A stretch of 64,000 nucleotides of DNA. It comes from Datisca glomerata. Its lineage: Eukaryota > Streptophyta > Magnoliopsida > Cucurbitales > Datiscaceae. The notes beneath the pieces were generated by a model, which made no database searches, had not been told where the DNA came from, and saw only the letters and a list, made by a program, of their open reading frames with translations. The position numbers and the translations under genes were made by a program. The DNA is taken from the NCBI GenBank assembly GCA_003255025.1, contig QANY01005492.1, forward strand, positions 124,001 to 188,000, given 5' to 3'. Shown piece by piece: positions 32,517 through 43,269 of this stretch (the stretch's first letter is position 1; the number at the start of each line of letters is the position of its first letter).

Positions 32517-32957
32517 CTATGGCTGGAGATTATGGTATGTGCTGAGGTCAAAATGAAGATTACCAGTTGCCTTTGGAGATGGGCTTGTGATCTGAGCCAA
32601 GGTTGACATACTCTTCATCATATGGTGGGTCCTGAAAATAGGTGGAGATGAAGGATTCAAGTTCATGGTTGGAATCTGTAGGAGGCGAGGACAAGAAAAC
32701 TGGTTCTGATGGTGGTACAGGAAGTTTGCCAAGGTCGACAGAAGGACAACCAAGGTGGAATTTAGTGTCCAGCTGGTAGGGATCTTGAGACTCAAATGGA
32801 TATGGCTCTTGAGGGTGAGAAGGAGACAAACCACTAAAGATGAATGAGCGTTGGAATTCATGTAGAGTAGAGGTGGAAGCTCCAGATGAGAGTTTAGGAC
32901 TAAGAGGGAATGGTCCAAGAGGAAAACTATTATATATATTATCTGTGGCTTATTCAT
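32517..32957 (-). pseudogene. Pararetrovirus C-terminal Pro/Ser-rich frame, downstream copy
   Basis: Overlapping minus frames here (including SHPQEPYPFESQDPYQLDTK and LGKLPVPPSEPV at 32829-32560) match those at 34312-33833. The protein is rich in Pro, Ser and acidic residues and has no recognised fold. It may be a C-terminal accessory protein of the virus. I do not assign a function. Confidence 0.5.
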
Positions 32958-33422
32958 TAAGCCTAGTTAATGTCTGGCCTAATTTTTTCATGAGCCGGTT
33001 TTCATATTTGGGCCAAGCAACAGAGGAGTTCCAGAAGTTAACTTGGTTTTGCATATACAGAGTTCCTTCAACAAACTGAGCTTGCTCTCTATGGAGTGTA
33101 AAGAAACAGAAAAATGTTTATTTCTGTTTGTGCGAAGCGGTCCATAAATTGTGCTCCGTGAGCAGCTTGTTGAGCTGGCTTCTCCAATATGGCGGATGGG
33201 CAAACAAATGAAAAAGTGTAACAAGGTGGGTATGGGTATTGGCAGAATCGCATATATAATGGTAAATGGGATAAGCAGGAAACCCGATTGCACAGTAATG
33301 TAGAGCGGAAAATGCCTAGAGATGCCAGAAGAGTTCCTCTAGAATAACACATTTGATAAGAGGAACGGTGGTATAAGGGATGGCCATATCAAAATGGTCA
33401 GGATAAGAATGAATTTGAGTTT

Positions 33423-33836
33423 TTACGAGTAAAAGGTGAAGCCAATAAAACAGAGTTTTGTGGTAAGATTGTTGACAGCAGTAGGACCATCAGGTTTAGG
33501 TCCTGGAGGGAAAATGGTAGCAGGCATGCTGAAGAGCATTGTGGGACTTGGGTTAAGAGATATATGAAATGGTAAGAATAAAGAGTGTGTGGGGAGAAGG
33601 AACAGATATAAGGGATTTGATGTCTTTCTGAGGTCGAGAGAGATAATCAGGGATGGTATTCTGATGGCCTTTGAGATGGCGAACTGTGAATTTATGGCAA
33701 AAGAATCAGTCTTTCCATCTGAGAAGCTGTCTATTAGGAAGAGTTTTTCCTTTTGGATCAAGCGTCTTTGGAAAGGATGTGTTATCCATTTCGACGATAA
33801 ATTCATACGGGCTGAGATAAAAACTAAATTTTTCAA
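33423..33836 (-). pseudogene. Duplicated RNase H tail, downstream copy
   Basis: This 137-codon minus frame and the shorter frame at 35149-34853 come from the same duplicated segment. In the upstream copy the reading is clearer: IWKDCFSRYKFIVPHLKDHQ then NTIADYLSLP, the conserved C-terminus of pararetrovirus RNase H. In this copy indels put it out of frame, leaving mostly hydrophobic Ser/Leu-rich sequence. Confidence 0.5.
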
Positions 33837-34312
33837 TTCCCTTTTTTTACTGCTAGGATTTCCTTATATGTAGCAGGATTTCCTTGTCGTATGTGCTGAG
33901 GGCAAAATGAAGAATTATCAGTTGTCTTTGGAGATGGGCTCATGATCTGATCCAAGGTTGGCATACTTTTCATCATATGGTGGGTCCTTGAAATAGGTGG
34001 AGATGTAGGCTTCAAGGTCATGGTTGGAATCTGTAGGAGGCAAAGACAAGAGTACTGGTTCCGATGGTGGTACAGGAAGCTTTCCAAGGTCGGCAGAAGG
34101 ACAGTCAAGGTGGAATTTAGTGTCCAGCTGGTAGGGATCTTGAGACTCAAATGGATATGGCTCCTGAGGGTGAGAAGGAGACAAACCACTAATGATGAAT
34201 GAGCGTTGGAACCCATGTAGAAAATAGGAGGAAGCTCCGAATGAGAGTTAAGGACTAGGAGAAAATGGTCCAAAAGGAAAACTATTATATACATCATCTG
34301 TGGCTTGTTCAT
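33833..34312 (-). pseudogene. Pararetrovirus C-terminal Pro/Ser-rich frame, upstream copy
   Basis: Counterpart of the 32957-32517 frame with about 85-90% matching residues by eye (for example SHPQEPYPFESQDPYQLDTK in both). The reading passes through the duplication joint near 33870. Confidence 0.5.
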
Positions 34313-34852
34313 TAAGCCTAGTTAATGTCTGCCCTAATTTTTTCATGAGTCGGCTTTCATATTTGACCCAAGCAGCAGAGGAGTTCCAGATGTTAACGTG
34401 GTTTTGTATATACAAAGTTCCCTCAACAAACTAAGCTTGCTCTCTGTGGAGTGTAAAGAAACAGAAAAAGGTTTGTTTCTATTTGCGAGGAGCGGTCCAT
34501 AAATTGTGCTATATGAGCAGCTTGTTGATCTGACTTCTCCAATGTGGCAGAGGGGGCAAACAGTTGAAAAAGTGTAATAAGGTGGATATGAGTATTGGCA
34601 GAATCACATATATAATGGTAAATGAGATAAGCAGGAAACTCGATTGCTCAGTAATGGAGAGCGGAAAGAGCCCAAAGATACCAGTGGAGTTCCTCTGGAA
34701 TAACACATTTGATAAGAGGAACGTTGGTATAAGGGATGGCCATATCAAAATGGTCAGGAGAAGAATGAATCTGAGTTTTTAGGAGTAAAATGTGAACCCA
34801 ATAAAACAGAGTTTTTGTGGTTAGATTGTTGACAGCAGTGGGACCATAAGGT

Positions 34853-35149
34853 TTATGGTCCTGGAGGAAAAATGGTAGCAGACATGTTGAAGGGCATTGT
34901 GGGACTTGGGTCAAGAATATCTGAAATGGTAAGAATAAAAAGTGTGTGGGGAGAAGGAACGGATGTAAGGGGTTTGATGTCTTTCTGAGGTAGAGAGAGA
35001 TAATCAGCGATGGTATTCTGATGGTCTTTGAGATGAGGAACTATGAATTTATAACGAGAGAAACAGTCTTTCCATATGAGAAGCTGTTGTCTATTAGGAA
35101 GAATTTTTCCTTTTGGATCAAACATCTTTTGAAAGGATGTGTTTTTCAA
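34853..35149 (-). pseudogene. Pararetrovirus RNase H C-terminal fragment
   Basis: Minus-strand codons give KDCFSRYKFIVPHLKDHQ and NTIADYLS, the usual end of the RNase H domain that degrades RNA in RNA-DNA hybrids during viral DNA synthesis. It lies about 170 bp downstream, in sense, of the RT/RNase H frame at 35650-35318. The middle of RNase H is missing, so a deletion separates them. Confidence 0.7.
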
Positions 35150-35317
35150 TTCCCTTTTTTACTACTAGGATTTCCTTATATGTAGCATGATAATATTTTT
35201 TAGAGTCTTTAAATTGTCCACTAGCATGTCCACAATAAAAACGTTTGCCCTTTTCTTCCTCAATGAGAATGCCCCCCCCCCATTTTCATCACTGGTATCT
35301 GTCTGTATGATACGAAG

Positions 35318-36035
35318 TCATGTGTCAGGAATCTTCAAGGGATAAAGATGTTTAGCAAGCTCCTTGAGGACGTGGAGTGCCTTAGTCCGTACGAGGCCAT
35401 AAGTTGGAGGATTCTTTTTTAGAAGTTTGGACAGACGACTAGTATAGGTGGCTACATGATGGATGAAATCTCTGAGATAATTAATGATACCTAGGAGCTG
35501 TTGGATTTGTTTGACCGTTAAATCAGTATTGGTGATTTTAGGTAATTCCACAGCAATATGAGGACCTGGTTGAAATTTTCCATCTTCAAATATCATGCCC
35601 ATGAATTCAATTCGGGTAGCACCAATTTCAGCCTTCTTGGCCGAGAGCATAATCCCATAATGTTTGATAAGATCAACAAAGTGCGATAACAGGAGTTGAT
35701 GAGAATGTGGATCTTCTAAGATAAGAAGAATATCATCGATATAAACCGAGCATTGTGCAAAATGGGCTCAAATATTTGGGTCATGGCCTTTTGAAAAAGC
35801 GAGGGAGCAATTTAAGTCCAAAAGGCATGACGGTCCATTGGTACTAGGCATTGGGTATACAGAAAGCAGTCTTATGACGGTCCTCGGGTGAATGCCTAAT
35901 TGTTAAAAACCACCTTTAAGGTCAAACTTTGAGAAGATCTTAACCTGTTTCAGATGGATGGACAGAGTACTGGGCTTGGGAAGATGAAATTTATCATCTT
36001 GAAGGAAGAGGTTGAGAGGCTTATAGTCAGTCAGA
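35318..36035 (-). pseudogene. Pararetrovirus reverse transcriptase fragment
   Basis: In order on the minus strand: ALTDYKPLN, then KIFSKFDLKGGF (palm, first catalytic Asp, about 35945), VYIDDILLILEDPHSHQLLL (about 35740, YIDD catalytic pair), and a 110-codon frame with AKKAEIGATRIEFMGMIFED, KQIQQLLGIINYLRDFI and YTSRLSKLLKK. This is the RT palm, thumb and connection of a caulimovirid. Two frame breaks lie between the first and last blocks. The N-terminal fingers are not here; equivalent sequence is at the end of block B. Confidence 0.85.
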
Positions 36036-36439
36036 GCCAAACTTTTCCAGATAGTGGCAACCTATTATGAGAGACAGTCAGTAAGGAAACACCCTAGAAA
36101 ATGAGTGAATCAACAAGTCTTGAACCTGTTCCCCTTTCCTTCTCTTTCTCTCCCAAATATCTTCTCCCTTTTATTCGACGAACCCTATCCAATAAGATTG
36201 ATAATCTTATCTAAATTCATCATCTTCTCGAAGATGTCAGAATTCAGGAGACGGAACTACCTCATCTCAGTCCATACAACCTTTATCATTAGTTAAACCG
36301 AGTACTTCGTAGTATTAGAACTCTTATATCTACCCACATGCCTCATCTTAAAGAGATTATTCAAACCACAAAATTAGATCACTGTGGTTTCCAAGCCACC
36401 ACAACAGAATAATATGTCACTCTTGAGATCCCTCAAGAG

Positions 36440-36787
36440 TTGCTTAATGGATGGCAGACACAAGGCTATACTCACCTTCATGTTGGTGTTATTCTTCTTG
36501 CCTTGACTCTCCATGGTAGAAAAGGAATTGCAGTTACTACTCGAATTGCTCTCCAGGACACCACATTTACTTCCTATAGTAATGCTTTGATTGGTTCGAT
36601 TTTAACCACTTTCAGCAATGGAACTGTGATTGTCACCATTGCTCTAGATTTTAATATTAAACTTTCAGACTCAACTCTTTCTCAGAGACTGAAATTTCAA
36701 GTTCAGATTGTTGGAGTAGAACAGGATTCCAGGACCATCATGGCCACCCTGCATCATCAGATCATTTATCGAAAATCACTCTTTTGA
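36440..36787 (+). pseudogene. Pararetrovirus movement-protein fragment, block B
   Basis: A 115-codon frame containing LNGWQTQGYTHLHVGVILLA, LHGRKGIAVTTRIALQDT and IMATLHHQIIYRKS. It is the counterpart of the block A fragment with about 85% matching residues. A stop about 20 codons upstream (CAACAGAATAATATG, where block A has GAACAATATG) separates it from the N-terminal part. Confidence 0.8.
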
Positions 36788-37660
36788 CCTTTATTTCCCT
36801 AACTCCTCACAAGATGCTCTTTTTGATGTCTTTGAGAGAGCTGATGATACCTCATCCAGATCCCTAGGCACATCTTTAAGGATGAACTCACACAACTGAT
36901 GCCACTCGAATGGATAAACTATTAGGAACGCCAATTTCATTCTATCCATTGCGATATCTAATCTCTACCCCTCCTCAGGTGCACCGTCTCTCAGATGGGA
37001 CTATAAAAACTATTTTTGCCAGATCTGGCAAAGCAGAATCATCCTCGAGACCCTTGTTTTCTCGAAGCATCTTGACCATCACTCCTGCGTACAAACCATC
37101 ACAGAGTTTCCTTCCAATTGCTTGGATATATCATTCAGCTCAATCCTGTTATGTTTCACACGTGAATGGGCATTTTATATGGGATGTTGCCCTAGCAAAA
37201 TCTGACCCCGATTGTGACTATAATACCCCTATTTAGAACGACGAAGACTCTGCTGATGAGTCATGTAATTAAGAGGTTTCTACAATTCGCAAGAGACCCA
37301 CCAAATCTTCTGGTCACCAACAGCCTTCTCACTATCACTCCGACAATGATGATCACAACTCTTCTCTCACTACTGGCCGCTGGGTCAGACCACATCCCTC
37401 AGTTCCTTCTCAGCAGCTGTCTTTATATAAGCTACTCCAAGAGACTGGCCATACTGACCTTATTCCAAAACCACATCTAAATCCGGTTCTTTCTTTTCAA
37501 ATCTGTCACTCCTCCTATTCCCTGCGTTGCCATGATGGAATCTAATGGTCAGGACTTTCCACATTTGACCAGAAGAACTAATCCAGTGACTAAAGTTTCC
37601 ACCCGACCATTCTCTATCCCTACTGAGGTCACTCTCACATGAGAACCTAGGTCTCTCCCT

Positions 37661-37861
37661 GTGGTCGAAGAAATGCTTAATTGGCAATCCGAAAATTTTG
37701 TTTGTCAAAATCAGACTCTCACGAAGATTGATTCCAAATTAGAACGGTTAAATCTTCAGTCAGACACCATATCCAATCAAGTAGGGCAGATCTCAGATCA
37801 AGTTCAGCAGCTTCGAGAAGTGTTATCTTCTAAAGCTATGCATTTGGATGCTGAATTATAG
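37661..37861 (+). pseudogene. Pararetrovirus coiled-coil linker, block B
   Basis: The 66-codon frame QNQTLTKIDSKLERLNLQSD, then ISNQVGQISDQVQQLREVL has hydrophobic residues at heptad spacing, predicting a coiled coil. A stop at 37859 follows, with more virus-like sequence (KNEQELSQIQQDLYRIETDL in the next frame) after it. In relatives such segments help oligomerisation between movement and coat domains; that role is inference here. Confidence 0.6.
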
Positions 37862-38423
37862 CACCTGGTCAAAAAAGGGTATATGGGCTCCGAGTTCAGA
37901 AAAAATGAGCAAGAACTCTCCCAGATTCAACAGGATCTCTACAGGATAGAGACAGATTTGCAAAAGAGCAATCTTAAACTCTCTATGATCCATATCCTTC
38001 ATATCCCTTAAGTAGACAAGCTCCTAGGTATCCTTCCTCTTCCATTACTTATCCCAAGGCCTCTGATTATAATACTCTTTTCAAGATGTCTTATCGTATT
38101 CTAAGACAACTCAGACAATCTCGACCAAAACCATCACCTCTCCCAGACTAGCCTGCCCCTCCTTCTTCGAAGCCTCCAAGTATTCCTCTCAATCCAACGT
38201 CTCTGACTTCACCCTCATATACTAAACCCTCTGACCTTCCACCACAGTCAAACTCTCCACCAAAATAGAAACATAAAGCCCCATTGATCCTGATCAGACC
38301 ATCCATTCCTTATAATCTTTTCATATTCTCTCCAGCTCAATTTCTGGAACTGATACCTCCAACGCTGCGGATAGCTCTCGTCTTGCTTCAAACGAATGTC
38401 AAGCTTGCATCTCCAAGATTGCT

Positions 38424-39067
38424 ATGGTCTCACTAGGTGATATGGAAGAAGAACCCTATGTGGATGATCTTCCTCCTCCAATGCATACCCAAGAACCAAG
38501 AGCAGATTATAAACCAACCACCGACCCCTGGTTTACTTTTGATGATCTTCCTCAAAATAAATCGCGTGATCGTCTTCATGAATTTGGAGCTTGGATTGAT
38601 TTACAGCTCTCTAAACCAGATGTGGCCCTCGAAGATGTTCTCTCTGAATTCTTATCTCGCTTAACATGGACTTTGAGATAATGGTTTCAAAGCCTTAACC
38701 TTATCAAAGGTTGTCCACAACTCGTAGCCCTGAAGTTGGAACTCTTTTAGGTATGTTACACAAAGAATTCATTGGCGACTTCCAACTCATTGACAAACGT
38801 AGCCGCCAAGACTTTTTCAAAATGAAATGTTGTTCTTTAGAGCATCGTGATTTGCAAAAACATTTTCAACAGATGTCCGATAAGTATCATATGCTGAATA
38901 GAGCCAACAATGTCAACCTCAGACATACGATCATTACCTCTCTCCTTGAAGAATTGCAACCTGAACTTCACAGGACTATTAATGCACTTCGTCGTGATAT
39001 GACCGACATTTCTCTTGGCGAAATCTATCAACTTGCATTAGCCACCCTTGATAAACTATGTGAATAA
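38424..39067 (+). pseudogene. Pararetrovirus coat-protein region, block B
   Basis: The first frame (38424-38681) has an acidic N-terminal part (EEEPYVDDLPPPM) and WFTFDDLPQNKSRDRLHEFG. A frameshift follows, then 38711-39067 carries VGTLLGMLHKEFIGDF and LRRDMTDISLGEIYQLALAT. This fits the caulimovirid capsid domain, which is followed by a Cys/His and basic stretch (about 39145-39250, broken by stops). No complete capsid can be translated. Confidence 0.7.
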
Positions 39068-39429
39068 CAAAAGTTTTTCAAATGAATGCTTAAAGGGGAA
39101 TCAAAGCTTTGATCCGCGTGTACAAAACCGTACCTCAAGATAAAATGTGATGCCCAAAAGGATTGTTCGTGATCCAAAGAAAGGCATAAAGAAATGACAT
39201 CTCGCTCCCACCGTTTTCCACCTCGCCGGAAGTTCTCCCATCGTCAATCTTGCAGCAAGCCTTTTCTCCGGTGATTCTGTTTCTGACACATCTTCCAAAA
39301 CCACCCCAATCCTTCGTCTGGGCTCTCCTGGGGCTTTAAAAATCTATCCGAAAGAAAAAGTTGTTTCCACCAAACCCCATTTGAGATCAAGTTTCTTGCT
39401 GACATATTTGCCAAAGTTGTTCCCACCAT

Positions 39430-39763
39430 TGGGTTTTTAGATACTGGCTCTTGCAGAACAATCATGAAACTCTGTCTCCTACCTCCAGAAGATTGGGTCC
39501 CATTTGACCAATATTTCTCCACTGCTAATGGAAGTTTATTCAAAATTGAGTTGATTACCAAGAAACGTATTGGTCTTCAATTCTTCCCAAACTGCATTCT
39601 CTGGCTTAAGGTGTTGGGCATTGATCTTCCTGGAAAGGATATTTTGATTGGTTTTGATGCTTTCTCCCGCACAAAGAAACTCCAGATTTTATCCACCGGA
39701 ATCCAATACAAAAGTTTTTTCCGGGCTTATACCACTTTTGCCAGTCTCTTGGAACTACAATAA
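39430..39763 (+). pseudogene. Pararetrovirus aspartic protease fragment, block B
   Basis: The codons GFLDTGSCRTI place the catalytic DTG at 39441, followed by IDLPGKDILIGFDAF, a typical second-strand motif of retropepsin-like enzymes that process the polyprotein. The frame is open to 39763, where a stop separates it from RT. Confidence 0.75.
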
Positions 39764-40030
39764 GTTCCTCCTGCATATGCCCATCTTCATGACCAGATCC
39801 TTCCCTATTGTGTTGATAGCCATGAACAGTTTACTCATGCTTTCCCCCTCTGAAAAAATCCAGCATTCTTTATCCGGCTTCCTTTCAAACAAAATGAAGA
39901 TCTCAATCCCACCAAGGCCACTCATCCCGGCATGAATCCAGATGATCTCAAGTTGGCTCGCGAAGAATGTACAACTCTTCTTCGGCAAGGACTCATTGAA
40001 CCCACTAAATCTGATCGGGCGTGTCAGGCA
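39764..40030 (+). pseudogene. Pararetrovirus RT N-terminal fragment, block B
   Basis: Readings include HPGMNPDDLKLAREECTTLL and QGLIEPTKSDRACQ, the fingers entry of caulimovirid RT. Homology ends abruptly at about 40030. The next RT part in viral order is found inverted at 36035, the other side of block B. Confidence 0.75.
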
Positions 40031-40132
40031 ATACTTATGTCATAATTTTACATTAATAGTTTCCTTCTATTTTCCTCTAAAAATCAACTTTTCCTCTTAT
40101 TTTTCTTATTTTTCATATTGATCCAAACATAG

Positions 40133-40966
40133 CCTAATTGGTCTTTTTGGCAAACAAATCAATGCATTTTTGTTGAACAAGTTGAGTTAGAAGCTGTTTA
40201 GGAGGGGTTTGAACGTGGTAAGAGAGGCAGGTTGGGTTAGGATTGAAGTTGAAGCTTATTTTAAAACAATTGGGGTTAATTGGTGAATGGAGAAAAATCT
40301 GATTGAAGGCTGGCTCACTTGTTTGGTATATGCCATGAAATTTTAAAACAGATACACCAATTTAAATTCAGTTGCTGATGCTATAGTTATATATATCAAA
40401 GATCAAAGCTGTTTTAACAAAGTTTTTGGTTAGATCTGTCTTGCCCCATGACTGGTAGCCTAGAACCAAAGTTTAAAGGCCTTTATTCTTGAACTGCTTA
40501 TTGTTATTAGTAAACTAAAAGTCATATCCTTAAGTCGCTCATTACGGTATCATGAATTATCAAATAATTGTTGATATGTTATTCGGTCTCTCCTAACTGA
40601 TAATTCATCTTGGAAATCTTAAACGATTTTGTGAGAGAATAAATCACCTTATTGACTAATACTTAGAAAATTACTTGTTACAGGAGTCTATTCACAAGCC
40701 TACACATCTTATAAATGTGTTTCCCAACTTAACCAACACAAATTAAGACTTGATCAACTCTAAAAAGTTTTAGGAGTTTCCTTAATTGGAATACCGCTAC
40801 AAAAGCATTATTAATAAGAGCACGAATCAATCTAGTAGGCCCACTTTGGTGTCAATCCTCGGATTTTTCAAGCTTTATAAATTTGAATTCCTCCATGGTT
40901 GAGCGCCGTGAGTTGTCTATGAATATGAAGAATGATTCATACTAGAATACATGTATGTCATATAAC
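40133..40966. other. Intergenic sequence, no gene seen
   Basis: AT-rich with no open frame of note and no recognisable repeat. Confidence 0.5.
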
Positions 40967-41384
40967 TAGGGTCTTCACGATTTAGTTCGATTAGTTTTTT
41001 TGGTGAAAAATCAAACCGAACTAAAACTTCGAATAGACATTAAAATTGAAACGAATTGAACTGTACTGTTCATATCATAAGAATTGAACTGTTCATATCA
41101 AAAGAACTGAGTTGTTCATATCAAAAGAACTGAGTTGTTCATATCAAAAGAGCTGAACTAAATCGTGAGTTTTGGATCGGTTCGGTTCTTCGATTCAACA
41201 TTATTAAATAAAAATAATGTTTTAAATAATTTTAAAATGACGTTATTGACAAAAATAATATAAAATTTTATTTCGGTTCGGTTTGAAAATCACCAAAAAA
41301 TTTTAAACTGAACTGAACACATATAAATAACTGATTGAACCGATCATTTTTCAGTTCGGTTCAGAACAATTTTGAACACCCCTA
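40967..41384. mobile_element. hAT-like MITE, 418 bp
   Basis: The ends are TAGGGTCTTCACGATTTAG and the complement of TAGGGGTGTTCAAAATTG, imperfect inverted repeats typical of hAT-type MITEs. The flanks CATATAAC (40959-40966) and CCCATAAC (41385-41392) agree at six of eight positions, as an aged 8-bp target duplication would. The interior is rich in GGTTCGGTT/AACCGAACC text and carries a 23-bp tandem repeat. Confidence 0.7.
41068..41159. repeat. 23-bp tandem repeat inside the MITE
   Basis: Four copies of GTTCATATCAAAAGAACTGA plus a variable 3-bp end are arranged head to tail. The outer copies carry substitutions and the two middle ones are identical. Confidence 0.85.
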
Positions 41385-43260
41385 CCCATAACATCAAGAA
41401 TATAATGAACACCTCTTTTAGGGGAAAGGGGCACATGCCTTGGTGCCCTCCCCATTCTACGTGTGTAATATATACTGCAAAAACTTTATCAAATATGTGT
41501 TCAAATTTTAACTGATGTAGAAAATCATTTTGAACAAGGTTTTACAGAATTTTATACTAAAAAATCTCTTGAATATTACAACCAAACACGTTTTCAGATA
41601 TTCCAATGGAATGGAAACTATAACATTTAATCATTCTATTAGGTCCTGTAGTATTTTAGCTATTTTTTTAAAAAATTAATAAGAAAATTAGTTTAGCCAT
41701 AACTTTATATTCTCATTCTACTATTCTGTAAGACAATTACTATTAATATATATTAAAGTAATGACTAAAAATAAGCATGCATCATCTGTAAGTAATCTTT
41801 AGATTTTTAAAAATCTAACCGGATTGTTTTTTAATAAATATAAAAAACTCATCATTACTCTAATAATAATTATTTACATAAATTACATTACAAATGATAA
41901 TATTAATTATAATTAAATATAAAAATTCAATCTTTTAGTTTTTAAGTAACCTAAAATAGACAAAGCTTTCCGATAATTCGAAATTCAAAAATCATTTAGT
42001 TTAATCATTAATTTGGATAAGTGATATTTTAATTTGGATAAATGATATTTAAATAAATATAGTTTATGGGGTATTATAGGAAATGTACTTTATAATTTTA
42101 TTGACTTTTTTAAAATGATTATTTTTTTATTATTATTATTACCGACTATTTAACATATAGCGTTTTTAAGTGGTATATTTGCCTAAAAACTCCCAAATGG
42201 AATTCAATTTGTTTGTCGTTGGGGGATCTTTGGCCGTTGAATTAGATTTGGATGACTAGACTCACCTGAGGTGTAAAATTAAAAAAAAAATTGTATAATT
42301 TTCTTATTTTTTAGTTGGCTAAATCAGACGACTCAGTTTGAACTAAATAATAACTTCAAGAGTTTCGATCATCGAGAATTCAATTTATGAACACACGTTC
42401 AGAAAATAAGATTAATTATCTTTTTTTCTCTCTTTTTCAAATCACCAACTACCTAAGATATTCTCACATATTTTATAAAACTTCCAAACAATTCGTATCT
42501 AACTAAGGATATGACCACTAACTACGATTAAAAGATATGATTATTATAAAGAAGAAACACTGTGCTTTCTCTAAACTTTACTGAAAAAGAAAAAAAATAT
42601 ATATAGAAAGGAAGAAAAAGGTGGAGATCACATGGGAGAATATAGACAATACCTTTTGGTCATATTTTAACTCCCAAAGGAATGAGCGTAGAGGAATCAA
42701 ATTTCTCTGCAACTTCCTTCCATGTCTATCTCTCACGTACCACTTGGTAAAAAGTCAAATGCCCATTTGCTCATCATGCTCCCAAAGTGGGTTTATTCAA
42801 ATCAAAATTTTAATCCATCTCACGCAAGAAAAAACCTTAAGTTTTCACAAAAAATATTATTCAGATTTATTGTTTCACAAACCCGTTAGTAAGTATTATC
42901 TCAGATTATTCGGATCATATTTATAATGATTGTGTATCAATGTTTTGTAAGAATTCACTCTTATCACATAAAATGGAGAATAATAAAAGCTTATCTAAAT
43001 AGAATTAGTATAGTCTATAACGATAATGCTCACTATATTAATCAACCTGAGTTCAATTTCTTTATAAAACTTTTTGAAAATTTAATCACTATTAAATACA
43101 TAAGAATGATTTGGAGTAGTGCATCTTTAAAATAGTCAGAAAAAAGAGATTAAGAATGAATTAAATTTAACAAAGAATACGGAAAAACTGTGTATTAAAA
43201 AATTAATTTACTTTAATCATTATAATAAAATATGAAATTTTCCACCTTTTTGCCCTTTGT
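41385..43260. other. AT-rich intergenic DNA
   Basis: Short frames (for example 42621-42926 and 42926-43135) have no domain features and AT-driven composition. Nothing supports a gene. Confidence 0.5.
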
Positions 43261-43269
43261 TCATGTTAC

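Larger units (their letters stand above)
32520..35185 (-). repeat. ~1.36-kb tandem duplication inside pararetrovirus block C
   Basis: 33871-35185 and 32520-33870 are direct copies. TGAGACTCAAATGGATATGG occurs at 32786 and 34141, and CTGTGGCTTNTTCATTAAGCC at 32943 and 34298 (offset 1355). The unit spans the RNase H end, a leader of unknown function and a proline-rich C-terminal frame. The copies differ by scattered substitutions and small indels, so the duplication is not recent. Confidence 0.9.
31801..36035 (-). mobile_element. Endogenous pararetrovirus block C (RT to leader, inverted, internally duplicated)
   Basis: Read on the minus strand from 36035 down, this block gives the RT palm, RNase H, a C-terminal region duplicated in tandem, a non-coding region with promoter, a tRNA-Met-like primer site and the first codons of the polyprotein, ending at 31801. 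It meets block A (+) and block B (+) head-on at both ends, and both joints lie in or beside viral leader sequence. Multiple stops, shifts and the 1.36-kb duplication make it inert. Confidence 0.85.
36031..40030 (+). mobile_element. Endogenous pararetrovirus block B (leader to RT start)
   Basis: This begins within the primer site at 36031 and runs through the leader, movement domain, coiled-coil linker, acidic region, coat domain, protease and first part of RT, ending at about 40030 where unrelated AT-rich sequence starts. Together B (leader to RT fingers) and C (RT palm to leader) cover nearly one genome of about 6.8 kb once, allowing for the duplication. Every domain is broken by stops or shifts. 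Confidence 0.85.
30006..40132. mobile_element. MITE-like inverted-repeat element enclosing the pararetrovirus cluster
   Basis: CTATGTTTGGAT at 30006-30017 and its complement ATCCAAACATAG at 40121-40132 bracket the viral blocks. Just inside both ends the sequence is purine-rich on the inward strand (GAATGGAAAAGAAAG on the left; complement of CTTTTCCTCTTATTTTTC on the right). The layout suggests a small MITE into which viral DNA integrated. The repeat is only 12 bp and no clear target duplication was found, so this remains tentative. Confidence 0.45.

Noticed and set aside
30018..40120. Possibility that the viral cluster is a functional provirus
   Set aside because: Every domain is broken by stops or shifts, the genome is split over inverted blocks and part is duplicated; no complete gene exists.
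42621..43135. Two adjoining plus frames (101 and 69 codons)
   Set aside because: AT-rich composition without motifs; the adjoining position is coincidental.
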